Source: Bdellovibrionales bacterium RIFOXYD12_FULL_39_22 (GTDB lineage Bacteria > Bdellovibrionota > Bacteriovoracia > Bacteriovoracales > Bacteriovoracaceae). Taken from it: a stretch of 64,000 bases of DNA. Every line of letters starts with the position of its first letter. Within the stretch, counting starts at the first letter, position 1. Position numbers and translations under genes: made by a program. Positions 46,682 to 54,968 of the stretch are shown piece by piece. The notes below the pieces were generated by a model that was not told the DNA's origin, searched no databases, and worked only from the letters and a program-made list of their open reading frames with translations. The stretch spans positions 86,686 to 150,685 of the forward strand of contig MEQL01000007.1 in the NCBI GenBank assembly GCA_001770205.1, in the 5' to 3' direction.

Positions 46682-47506
46682 ATGGCCCAAAAAAAACTGG
46701 CCCTACTTGGTTGCGGTAAAATGGGAGGCGCGCTGGTACGAGGTATCTCTTCGGTTGCTTCTATGCAAGAGCAAGTTAATTTTCTTCTCTATGATGTTGA
46801 TGTAAAGAAGGCCTCTGCTTTGGCCTTAGAGATTGGGGATAGGGCAGCTCTGGTGGAGGAAGTAAAACAGCTTGCAATTGCGGACATATATCTTGTGGCC
46901 TGCAAGCCTCAGCAGTTTGATAATTTGGCAGTGACATTGGGCCCATCAATTAATCATGAGGCATTATTGATTTCTATTTTGGCCGGAACTTCTGTTGCAA
47001 AAATTATGGACACCTTGGCCATTTCTAAAGTGGTGCGTGCGATGCCTAATACTCCGGCCCTGATTGGGGAGGGAGTAACGGCACTTTTTTTTACCAAGGC
47101 CATCCAAAAAAATGATCGTCAGCTTGTTTGGGAACTATTTAAAACTATCTCCAATTGCTATATTTTTGATAAAGAAGAAGAGTTAAATGTTATCACTGGA
47201 TTTTCTGGTTCCGGCCCGGCCTATTTTTTTGAAATTGCCCGTATTTTGAGTGCGGAGATGATCAAAATGGGAATTGCGGCAGAAGTTTCACGGGAGATGA
47301 TAAAGTATACTATGCTTGGTGCGGCCAAGCTTTTAGCACAATCTTCAGAGTCTGCCGAAACTTTGCGTAACAACGTAACTTCCCCTCAAGGCGTTACCTA
47401 TGAGGCCTTGGAAGTTTTTAAAAATGAACGCAGTAAAAATTTAGAAGAGTTATTTCAAAGTGCTATGTCGGCGGCCTACAAAAGGGCCGGCCAGTTGGCC
47501 TCTTAG
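46682..47506 (+). CDS. proC: Pyrroline-5-carboxylate reductase
   Basis: A 274-residue NADPH-dependent reductase making proline. The nucleotide fold is KLALLGCGKMGGAL. VRAMPNTPALIGEG, then FSGSGPAYFFE at the dimer/active region and NVTSPQGVTYEALE near the end are all canonical. AGAAGGGGGGAGG precedes the ATG. About 18 GGCC tetramers in 825 bases by hand count is the densest I found. Linked to glgP by a short gap. Confidence 0.95.
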   Translation: MAQKKLALLGCGKMGGALVRGISSVASMQEQVNFLLYDVDVKKASALALEIGDRAALVEEVKQLAIADIYLVACKPQQFDNLAVTLGPSINHEALLISILAGTSVAKIMDTLAISKVVRAMPNTPALIGEGVTALFFTKAIQKNDRQLVWELFKTISNCYIFDKEEELNVITGFSGSGPAYFFEIARILSAEMIKMGIAAEVSREMIKYTMLGAAKLLAQSSESAETLRNNVTSPQGVTYEALEVFKNERSKNLEELFQSAMSAAYKRAGQLAS

Positions 47507-47571
47507 CAATCAGTACATAAATATTCCGACATAGTTCTTGATAAATTCGTGTTTTAATATTCAAATTGCGG

Positions 47572-47670
47572 ATGAGAAAAAATGATGTAAGAAAATTAGA
47601 CAGAGTGGCACAAGAAGCATTACGCGTAAGAAGTGTATTCCCATGGCCACAAAATAGAAAATCCCATTAA
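47572..47670 (+). pseudogene. N-terminal remnant of an IS630-type transposase
   Basis: A 32-codon frame whose start MRKNDVRKLDRVAQEALRV resembles the conserved opening of IS630/ISL-like helix-turn-helix transposases (MRK-D-RKLD-x-x-x-E-x-L/I-R-x-R), then stops. Nothing of the catalytic DDE region follows. It lies in the 160-base gap before the convergent ATPase gene. Recognition rests on memory of the family. Confidence 0.4.
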
Positions 47671-48878
47671 ACGATTGACGCAAGCGGAAGCAGTATTGTT
47701 CTGGAATTTAAATATTTAATAGGTAGCGAGTTATCCATATGAACAACGAGTACTTTTGAGTTAGAATAAGCGCTTAAAAAACTTTTTACGGATCCAGTTA
47801 AGCGCTGAGGTTCGTCAGGATGTACAGTTGGTAAAATACCAATTATACCATTTGCGTTGGAAAAACAGATTGGGATAATTGCACCAGACCTTGTTTTATA
47901 TTGAAATGTTCTAGTTGGTGTTCCCAGACGGTATTCAAACTGTGTTCTTAAATCAACGAAGCAAAAATGAATTAATTTTTGAGTTATCGATGGATTAATC
48001 TCCGCAAGCAGATGCCACTCTGCTTGATCTTCAAAAAAAATAGTGTGCCCCATAGTAGAGCCTTCTATTTTTACTGTTCTTAGTATAAATACAGCTTCGA
48101 GCGCATAAATTATTTTTTTTAGTGTTGGTGTTGAAAGACCTGTTTCCGCTTTTAACTGAGTGTAGTTGAGTGGTTCTCCTTGCATTCTGGCCAAGCTCTG
48201 TACTGCAATACGAATATCAGAATAGGAAACCAAGATTTTTTGAACCAATCGAAGATCACGATCAAGAATGGTTCGAAGCTGAGATTCAATTTTTTGCTCA
48301 CGTAGTTTTTTATCTCGAATAAAACAAATTCCTGGCAACCCACCTCTTTCAAAGGATGTCTCAATCTGATCACGAATAATGGTCAGAGATTTTGTAGCAT
48401 GCGGAATATTAAAATGAGAAAGATCGGTAGACTCAAGTGCTCTGACACAAGTATCTGATAGTGGCATTTTCAACATTTCGGTGACAGAAAAAGGCAACAG
48501 TTCAAAATAGGTTATTCTTCCCGTTAAGGCCTCGCGAATTGCCTCCCGAGAAGTGAAACGAACGGATCCACTTAAAATAAACTGCCCCGGCCGTTTATTC
48601 TTTCTAACCCACTCCTTTAATTCGGGAAAAATCTCTGGAGCGGTCTGACATTCATCAAGCGCAACAAGGTGCCCTGCCCTTGATTTTATGTAGTGTGCAG
48701 GATCACTTTTGGCAGCATCAATCTCTGCTTTTTGATCAAGGACAAAATACTTTTTGCATAGTTGACCTAAAAGAGTGGTTTTTCCAACCTGTCTATGTCC
48801 TAAAATTCCAACCAATGGACTCATTCCAAGATTTTTTTTAACAATTTTTTGAAGATATCTAATTCTTTCGTGTGGCAT
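47667..48878 (-). CDS. AAA_14 / DUF4143 ATPase
   Basis: A 403-residue protein of a scattered, probably mobile family. The N-terminal P-loop ATPase has GHRQVGKTT (Walker A, about residue 27) and HLVALDECQ (Walker B, about 73), then FILSGSVRF as sensor. The middle, about 200-260, resembles a winged helix (LNYTQLKAETGLSTPTLKKII). The C-terminal DUF4143 part has nuclease-fold-like features (FEYRLGTPTRTFQYKTRS). Function is unsettled in the family. The predicted promoter leaves a 5' leader of only one to three bases. An IS630 remnant lies just downstream. Confidence 0.85.
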   Translation of the reverse strand: MPHERIRYLQKIVKKNLGMSPLVGILGHRQVGKTTLLGQLCKKYFVLDQKAEIDAAKSDPAHYIKSRAGHLVALDECQTAPEIFPELKEWVRKNKRPGQFILSGSVRFTSREAIREALTGRITYFELLPFSVTEMLKMPLSDTCVRALESTDLSHFNIPHATKSLTIIRDQIETSFERGGLPGICFIRDKKLREQKIESQLRTILDRDLRLVQKILVSYSDIRIAVQSLARMQGEPLNYTQLKAETGLSTPTLKKIIYALEAVFILRTVKIEGSTMGHTIFFEDQAEWHLLAEINPSITQKLIHFCFVDLRTQFEYRLGTPTRTFQYKTRSGAIIPICFSNANGIIGILPTVHPDEPQRLTGSVKSFLSAYSNSKVLVVHMDNSLPIKYLNSRTILLPLASIV

Positions 48879-48887
48879 CTAGTTACA

Positions 48888-48915
48888 AATATAGCATTTC
48901 CTGTTGTTTTTGCAA
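48888..48915 (-). promoter_or_regulatory. Promoter of the DUF4143 ATPase gene, predicted leaderless
   Basis: On the minus strand TTGCAA (48915-48910), 16-base spacer, TATATT (48893-48888). Only nine bases separate the -10 box from the ATG, so the transcript should begin at or almost at the start codon. No ribosome site is present. Confidence 0.5.
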
Positions 48916-48921
48916 CGCAAT

Positions 48922-48952
48922 TATCAAAATAACAGCACATGTTGTTTTGATA
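48922..48952. promoter_or_regulatory. Operator-like palindrome upstream of the ATPase promoter
   Basis: TATCAAAATAAC (48922-48933) and GTTGTTTTGATA (48941-48952) pair at 11 of 12 positions around a 7-base centre. The element sits just upstream of the -35 box. The binding protein is unknown. Confidence 0.5.
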
Positions 48953-48984
48953 GTAGGAGTCTTGATATACAGTATGACCTTTTG

Positions 48985-49004
48985 TCATAGGTGATCGGTA
49001 TTTT
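48985..49004 (+). repeat. Dispersed repeat, copy 1 (CATAGGTGATCGGTATTTT)
   Basis: A 19-base sequence repeated exactly at about 63909-63927. Here it lies between the ATPase promoter and the NfuA-like gene. Both copies are plus-oriented and intergenic. Confidence 0.7.
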
Positions 49005-49040
49005 TATTTCTGACAAGCTAACTTTTGGATAGATGAGAAA

Positions 49041-49295
49041 TTACATGAAAGGATTTTGTCCTTTGTTGTGACTAGTCATGTCGATTACTTCCGTTATTTC
49101 GGGATAGGCCTCGCGAATGATTCGCTCAACACCTGCTTTCAAAGTTGCTCGAGCTCCTGCACACCCCTGACATCCACCAGTCAGTCTTACATATACTTTG
49201 TTGTCTTCAACATCAATTAACTCAATATCTCCGCCGTGATTGGCCAGCGCTGGGCGTACTTGGCTATCAAAAAGTTCTTCAATTTTTCTTCTCAT
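49041..49295 (-). CDS. NifU C-terminal-domain iron-sulfur scaffold (NfuA-like)
   Basis: An 84-residue single-domain protein, start ATG at 49295. The cluster-binding motif CQGC is in GGCQGCAGARATLK, with upstream RPALANHGGDIELI as in all Nfu domains. It would carry and deliver [4Fe-4S] clusters to apoproteins in the cytoplasm. It lacks the degenerate A-type N-terminal half of E. coli NfuA, which is common in small Nfu proteins. No iron-sulfur assembly genes are nearby. Confidence 0.92.
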   Translation of the reverse strand: MRRKIEELFDSQVRPALANHGGDIELIDVEDNKVYVRLTGGCQGCAGARATLKAGVERIIREAYPEITEVIDMTSHNKGQNPFM

Positions 49296-49369
49296 TTTTT
49301 ACTCCTGCGTTATTGCGTTTTCAGAATTACTTATTATTGAGAGAGAAAACTTATTATATTCTATAAAAT

Positions 49370-50476
49370 TTGGCCAATAATATTAGTCCATTGAAAGCGC
49401 TGGGAGCAATTTATTTTGCTTTGATTGGCAATATGCAAAAAAGTATATCCAATTCGGGCACCTTTTTGTTGATGATTGCGCCACCGGCAGGGGGGAAAAC
49501 CAGGCTTGTTTTGGAGCTATATCCATCAATTTTAAGAAAAGTTATCTTTATCTCTCCATTACGGGCCTTGGCCAATGAGTTAATGGATAAATTGTCGAAG
49601 ATGCCAAATGTTTATCAGCTTAAAACGAGAAAGGATTTTAGGGAGCTCTCTTTACATGAGCAAGAGTCGTTTTTTTTAATTGCTACTGCCGAGCTGATAG
49701 ATGAAAAAGTTTTAAGTTTGGCGGAGCATTTGGCCAATGAAGTTGTTGTTGTCTTTGATGAGTTTCATCTTTTTTACTTATGGGGAGAATCTTTTAGGCC
49801 AATATTGCCCGAAATTTGTCATGGCGTGGCCAATACTGGATGTTCAATAATGGGTTTAACGGCAACGATGACGGATGAACTTATGAAGAAGTGGCAAAGT
49901 GATTTTGCTGTTGGCATGAGTGAATTGCGCTTATTAGATTTGGGGAATTTAAGATTAAAAAAGATGCCGAAGGCCCATCTTTGGACACCTCGTTTTACAG
50001 GCCGTGCAATGATAAAAAGATTGATTTTATATAGGTTGCTATCCAAAGGACGCTTGGAAAGTGGAAAGACTATTATATTTTGTAAATATAGAAAGGAAGT
50101 TTTGGATTGGATAGATTACTGTCGAGGAATTGGAGTGCGGGCCTTGGGTTGTATTGGTGGAGAGGTGGATGATTTTTCTTTGCGAATGAAAAAGGAGGAG
50201 TTTGATTTTATCTTTGCCACTTCTACTCTTGGACATGGAGTAAATTTGCCAGAAATTTCGGAAGTAGTGATAAGCTATAGGGTAAATGATATTTCACTTT
50301 GGATCCAGATGGTCGGGAGAGGTGGCCGTAATGGGGGCGAATATGGCCTTCTCAGTATTGATTCTTTCTTTTTAAATTGGAAGCAACAGCTATTAAAATT
50401 GATTTGGATTTCTTTTATTGACTGTTATATCAAAATATATCTTTTTATTTTCGAACCCGATGCCCCAACAGGGTAG
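49370..50476 (+). CDS. Superfamily 2 DEAD/DEAH-type helicase
   Basis: A 368-residue ATP-dependent helicase-like protein. Motif I is APPAGGKTR (about residue 37), Ia ISPLRALANEL, II FDEFH (DExH variant, about 130), III GLTAT, and VI QMVGRGGRNG (about 323), with the second domain's FCKYRKEVLDWI. It is shorter than most relatives and ends soon after motif VI in a hydrophobic tail, so an accessory domain may be missing. The start is uncertain (TTG at 49370, with a TATAAA box close upstream; next ATG at about 49433). It precedes recO by 39 bases, hinting at a repair role. Confidence 0.8.
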   Translation: MANNISPLKALGAIYFALIGNMQKSISNSGTFLLMIAPPAGGKTRLVLELYPSILRKVIFISPLRALANELMDKLSKMPNVYQLKTRKDFRELSLHEQESFFLIATAELIDEKVLSLAEHLANEVVVVFDEFHLFYLWGESFRPILPEICHGVANTGCSIMGLTATMTDELMKKWQSDFAVGMSELRLLDLGNLRLKKMPKAHLWTPRFTGRAMIKRLILYRLLSKGRLESGKTIIFCKYRKEVLDWIDYCRGIGVRALGCIGGEVDDFSLRMKKEEFDFIFATSTLGHGVNLPEISEVVISYRVNDISLWIQMVGRGGRNGGEYGLLSIDSFFLNWKQQLLKLIWISFIDCYIKIYLFIFEPDAPTG

Positions 50477-50515
50477 AAAATTGGCCAATTGTGAGATATT
50501 CTCTTTTGCAAGAAG

Positions 50516-51331
50516 ATGATTACTAAACTTGATGGTATAATAATTTCAAAATATCCATATCGAGAACGAGACCTGATTGTTCGACTTCTTTTACGCAATG
50601 GCAAGAAGGCCAGTGTTATATTTTATGGCGGAAAGGGTGGTGGAAGCAAAAAGAAAAGTTCTATTTTAGAATTGGGTTTTTTGGTAGAAGTCGAATTGCA
50701 AAAAAGTCGAGAGGATAGTGAGATTTTTACCGCCAAAGAGTGGGTGTTGAAATGGCATCATGACAATATTCGCAATAATTATCAGGCATATTGTCTGCTT
50801 TGCTTTTTTTCTGAAATAAGCGAGCGTTTGGCCCTTGAAGCACAATTTAAAAATTACGAGAGTGAAATTTCCTCCAGCGATAAAGAGGCCGGACCCTTTC
50901 GCGTATTAAGTAACGCACTAGTTTATTTGGAGAAAAGTTTAAGCGCTCGAGAGCAGAATGCGTTATTTTTGCCATATGGCCAGATTTTAATTTTTATCAC
51001 TAAATTTGCCGTGGAGATGGGGGTTTTCCCCGCCAGTGATACCTGTACTTTGTGTGGAGGAGATTTAGAAGCTATTGGGCCGAAGATTTTATCGGCAGAA
51101 CATGGAGGATATCAGTGTGGACGGTGTACAGATATTGGGCAAGATAGCGGGGATGAGGCAATATATCAAGCAATGATGCGTATTGCGCGTACTCCGTATC
51201 AGGCCATCTTGCCGTTGCCGTTGGGGGCGGTGGATCTTTCGATGGCAAAAAAAGTTTTACATTACGTCTGTTACCAATTTAATATCATTCCCGAAACTTT
51301 AAAAACTATGCGCGCAGTACTGGCCAATTAA
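50516..51331 (+). CDS. recO: DNA repair protein RecO
   Basis: A 271-residue recombination mediator that helps load RecA on single-stranded DNA with RecR. The OB-fold start is ITKLDGIIISKYPYRERDLIVRLL; a basic GGKGGGSKKK loop follows. The middle is helical and the zinc motif CTLCGG with CGRC is intact at about residues 180-205. Normal family length. The next gene begins four bases after its stop, so it is co-transcribed with a glycosyltransferase. Confidence 0.9.
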   Translation: MITKLDGIIISKYPYRERDLIVRLLLRNGKKASVIFYGGKGGGSKKKSSILELGFLVEVELQKSREDSEIFTAKEWVLKWHHDNIRNNYQAYCLLCFFSEISERLALEAQFKNYESEISSSDKEAGPFRVLSNALVYLEKSLSAREQNALFLPYGQILIFITKFAVEMGVFPASDTCTLCGGDLEAIGPKILSAEHGGYQCGRCTDIGQDSGDEAIYQAMMRIARTPYQAILPLPLGAVDLSMAKKVLHYVCYQFNIIPETLKTMRAVLAN

Positions 51332-51334
51332 ATT

Positions 51335-52243
51335 ATGACAGATAAAATTTTAGTTTCAGGATTTACATTTATAAAAAATGGTTTAACACTGGGCTATCCT
51401 ATTAGGGAGAGTATTGAGAGTATTGAACCCTTGTGTGATGAAATTATTATAAATGTAGGATACGATGATAAAAATCTACAGCAAGATGATGGCACGTATG
51501 ATTTTTTGAAAAGTTATTTTACTCATCCTAAATTTAAATTTATAAAATCTTGGTGGGATCCCTCTATTCGTAAATCTGGCCTGATCTTATCACAACAGAC
51601 GAATATTGCGTTGGCAGAATGTTGCGGAGAGATTTGTCAGTATATTCAGGGTGACGAGGTTATTCATGAAGATGATTTGCCAGCAATTCACAACGGATAC
51701 ATTGAAATGCTAAATAATCCTCAAATTGAAGGGTTAGTTTTTGACTACATTCACTTCTATGGCAATGTGGATATCTATAAATATACTCGCAATATTTATC
51801 GGAGAGAAGTTCGGGCCATTCGTAATAAAATAGGGCTGCAAAGTTGGATGGATGCGCAGGGCTTTCGACAAGCAGGTGGAGGCAAACCCCTCGGAATACG
51901 CATAAAGGCCAGGATTATGCATTATGGCTGGGCCAGAAAAGAACAAATTATGTCTGCCAAGGTCCGAGAATTTGAAAAGCTCTATCATGATGATAGCAGC
52001 GTCAATAAAAATTTTTCTTATCAAAAAGTATGGGGGATGAAGAAGTTTACCCAGACTCATCCCAAAGTAATGGGCCGATGGATTGAACAACATAGAAATA
52101 GTATTGATTTTTTTTCATTGAAGCTAGATGTTACTTTTAGAAAATTTTTTGAGTACATTGGGTTGGTGATTTCAGATGCTATCGAGCGTGCGACAGACTA
52201 TCGCCTGGGTGAATTTAAAAATTATCGATTGTATCGGGATTGA
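51335..52243 (+). CDS. Glycosyltransferase family 2-like protein
   Basis: A 302-residue GT-A-type protein. The start VSGFTFIKNGLTLGYPIRESIES is the nucleotide-binding strand of family 2 relatives that move hexoses to lipopolysaccharide. The metal-site equivalent is YIQGDEVIHEDDLP (about residue 107), with GDE in place of DxD. A conserved IMHYGWARKEQIM follows at about 205. No membrane segment is seen. The gene overlaps the following LTA-synthase-like gene by four bases, so they likely act on the same cell-envelope product. Confidence 0.72.
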   Translation: MTDKILVSGFTFIKNGLTLGYPIRESIESIEPLCDEIIINVGYDDKNLQQDDGTYDFLKSYFTHPKFKFIKSWWDPSIRKSGLILSQQTNIALAECCGEICQYIQGDEVIHEDDLPAIHNGYIEMLNNPQIEGLVFDYIHFYGNVDIYKYTRNIYRREVRAIRNKIGLQSWMDAQGFRQAGGGKPLGIRIKARIMHYGWARKEQIMSAKVREFEKLYHDDSSVNKNFSYQKVWGMKKFTQTHPKVMGRWIEQHRNSIDFFSLKLDVTFRKFFEYIGLVISDAIERATDYRLGEFKNYRLYRD

Positions 52244-54123
52244 TTGTGATATTTGTTGTTGAAAAGTTAAAAAAATATTTTTGTCTTAACTTTGCTATAG
52301 TTTTCTTACTTTTTTCTCAATTGCTTTATCTTTGCTATTTGCATTTTGTTGGCTATCAAATCATATCATTTCATAGCGTCATTTGGATGGAAGCACTGCT
52401 AAGTTTTGTCTCTATTTTTGCCCTAACGCAGATGGGCGGAATTTTATTTGCACGTTTTTATCTGGGACGTCTTCTTTTTTATCCACTATTATTTTTGATA
52501 TACTTCACTCTCTTTTGGTATCACAAGGAAGGGGCAAAATCTTTTGACTTTGAATTATTAGAAAATAACGCAGAGATGTTGCGTTATACGGAGTCTTGGC
52601 GACTGATTTATCAATCGCTTGGCAGAACTTACTTTCATGTGCTGGCCGGCTTAGCGTTTATATTTGTGCTGTTAGAAATAGGATGGAAGCTGCTGGGCCA
52701 TTGGAAATTAGAGGCCACTACTTTTGTTCAAAAAACTAAATTGCTGCTTGTTTATCTTTTTATTTATGTAGTTACCTTTTTGTTACAAGTGGATGGAGTC
52801 GATGAATTACAAGGGGCCCTTCGTTCTGCTTTCAAAATGGATTCTTATGATTATACACAGCACGCAGCTTTGAAAAAAGTTAATACCAAGAGCTATTTAT
52901 ATAATAAACATTTCGATTTCCCGCGGCCTCATTTTGGTAAGCGGCCCAATATTATTTTACTGCTATTTGAATCTTTAAATGGAGAATTATTAGGGGAGAA
53001 TGCGCGAGGAACTAATATTCGGTTGATCCCTAATTTTGAACGAATTAGTCGAGAGGGGTTATTGTTTGATAATTTCTATGGTAATTCGGTGCAGACCGAT
53101 AAGGGAATGTTTGCCACGCTCTGTTCTTTGATCCCTACCTTCGAAAAAAGTGAATTTAAATTTTTCAGTGATAGGAAATATAATTGTATCCCTGAAATTT
53201 TACAAAAAAATGGATATAAGACTACTTTTTTTCAGGCATATCGCGATCTTAATTTTGCCAATAAAAAAACATTTTTGTCCCAAAATGGTTTTGAAGTTGT
53301 TGATTCAGTGGCCCGACACTTGCGGCCGGGAGATAAAAAGCATTCTTGGGGATGGGGACTGCAGGATGACATCTACTATCAGCGATTTTTTGAGTATATG
53401 GATAAAAGTTGGCGAGAGGGAGATAAACCATTTTTTGTAACGCTACTTCCGGTTTCTTCGCATATGGCATTTCGCGATATTCCGAATAGTTTAAAGAAGG
53501 TCTATCCGAATTATAAAGGGAGAGATATTTATAAAAATTATATCAACGCACTTAATTTCGCTGATGAGTCATTGCTAACTTTTTTTGCGGAATTTAAAAA
53601 ACGGCCGTTTTATAAGGACACGGTAGTTATTGTGGTGGGAGATCATAGTTATCCTGCGGGTAAGCATGGTTATTATATCAATCATGTAGATGCTTACAAC
53701 GATACTTTTAAAACTGCTCTTCTAATGTTTTGGGAGGGGGTGGTTTCTCCCCGAAGAATATCCGATATTACTTATTCGCAAATGGATCTTGCGCCCACCT
53801 TAATGGATCTTGCGGGTATTTCAAGTGATACCCATTTTTTAGGTGACTCTCTTCTGACCTTGCCTCCTTCGGAGCGGCCTATATATCTTGTTCAGCCCTT
53901 TAATGGTGTTTTTTTGGCCGTAATTAAAAATAACTATAAGTATATTTTTAGAAAAAAGCGACAAACAGAGCGTCTTTTTGATTTAGCGATAGACCCGGAA
54001 GAGAGAGATGATTTAGCAAAGGATTCATTGCATTTTGCCAGATTAGAGGAAATGCGCCAGGAGATTGGTAATATTTTTATTAATCAAGAACTAATCGTCA
54101 ATGATCGCATTTGGCCTAGGTGA
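52240..54123 (+). CDS. LTA-synthase-like membrane phosphotransferase
   Basis: 627 residues with five membrane segments in the first about 200. Then an extracytoplasmic sulfatase-fold domain: PNIILLLFESLNGELLG opens it, the likely nucleophile threonine is in SVQTDKGMFATLCS, and VIVVGDHSYPAGKHGYY holds metal ligands; DLAPTLMDLAGIS follows. Family members build polyglycerol-phosphate chains or add phosphoglycerol. It is the third enzyme of this superfamily in the window. Start TTG at 52240 or GTG at 52246. It ends overlapping the convergent M14 gene by eight bases. Confidence 0.85.
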   Translation: MIVIFVVEKLKKYFCLNFAIVFLLFSQLLYLCYLHFVGYQIISFHSVIWMEALLSFVSIFALTQMGGILFARFYLGRLLFYPLLFLIYFTLFWYHKEGAKSFDFELLENNAEMLRYTESWRLIYQSLGRTYFHVLAGLAFIFVLLEIGWKLLGHWKLEATTFVQKTKLLLVYLFIYVVTFLLQVDGVDELQGALRSAFKMDSYDYTQHAALKKVNTKSYLYNKHFDFPRPHFGKRPNIILLLFESLNGELLGENARGTNIRLIPNFERISREGLLFDNFYGNSVQTDKGMFATLCSLIPTFEKSEFKFFSDRKYNCIPEILQKNGYKTTFFQAYRDLNFANKKTFLSQNGFEVVDSVARHLRPGDKKHSWGWGLQDDIYYQRFFEYMDKSWREGDKPFFVTLLPVSSHMAFRDIPNSLKKVYPNYKGRDIYKNYINALNFADESLLTFFAEFKKRPFYKDTVVIVVGDHSYPAGKHGYYINHVDAYNDTFKTALLMFWEGVVSPRRISDITYSQMDLAPTLMDLAGISSDTHFLGDSLLTLPPSERPIYLVQPFNGVFLAVIKNNYKYIFRKKRQTERLFDLAIDPEERDDLAKDSLHFARLEEMRQEIGNIFINQELIVNDRIWPR

Positions 54124-54808
54124 TTTTGCTTTTTATAAGAGCTGATTTAAAAAGATCATATAATCCTTTTTCATTTTCCGCCCAAATTTCAGCGAGGGTT
54201 TTTCCCTGTGAAAGTAGAGGACACTCGAAAGTTAGTACCGAGGCGTTATATTTTGTTGGGGCCAATTCTCCCAGAGATCCGGGGGTGGGGTGATCCGTAA
54301 ATTCACCTACTACTTCGTATGAATTATACTTTTGCAAAAATTCTGCAACATCCAGACAATTGCCATTGTAGTTTAACATCGGCTTCCAAGAGTGCAGACT
54401 CAAAATAAAACCGGGTGGAAATTTGGCAAAAAGGTTAATTAAAAATTGATTTTCTGGCTCACTAAGAGGGGCGGTTCCTGGGTAGTGTGTTTCTTGAGTG
54501 TAAGTGGCCGTCCATTGATCAGAAGGATAATTGCGATTGAGATCTACTTTGCGAGCATTTCCTCGAGTGTTAGCGCGGTATCCGTCAATGTTTAAAATAG
54601 GAATTACGATCATGGGAAGTTCAATTTCGCTGCTGTTTTTTATTTTTTCAAAAAGTTGTTGTAAAACATATACCCCCTCTACTTCATCCCCATGAACCCC
54701 CGCTATTAGATAGATATATTTATTTTGAGGTGACAGCACGTCACTAAAAAAGGCCGGAATTTTTTCGCCAGCAACCGTGATGCCAGGCCGGAGTTCTCTA
54801 AAAATCAT
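54116..54808 (-). CDS. M14-family peptidase (MpaA-like)
   Basis: A 230-residue zinc carboxypeptidase-like enzyme with no signal peptide. I start at the ATG at 54808 since AAAGGAG lies six bases upstream; the longer frame overlaps tyrS's leader. Zinc ligands are in GVHGDEVEGVY and in ILSLHSWKP; DLNRNYPSDQW is the substrate-side motif. E. coli MpaA cuts gamma-D-Glu-diaminopimelate bonds of wall peptides, and this may do the same in recycling. Convergent with the LTA-synthase-like gene. Confidence 0.83.
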   Translation of the reverse strand: MIFRELRPGITVAGEKIPAFFSDVLSPQNKYIYLIAGVHGDEVEGVYVLQQLFEKIKNSSEIELPMIVIPILNIDGYRANTRGNARKVDLNRNYPSDQWTATYTQETHYPGTAPLSEPENQFLINLFAKFPPGFILSLHSWKPMLNYNGNCLDVAEFLQKYNSYEVVGEFTDHPTPGSLGELAPTKYNASVLTFECPLLSQGKTLAEIWAENEKGLYDLFKSALIKSKIT

Positions 54809-54968
54809 AAATCTCCTTTGGGTAATACTGTGGGCATAGTCCAAACAGTGAGCAGTAATAGTAGTCAAAATAACAAAAATAATCAAAAGGTAATAGCTAT
54901 TGGTAAAAAATATTATGATTGGTGTGCTATTTGGGGTAATATTTTTTCGCAAAATGGAGGCATTTATA

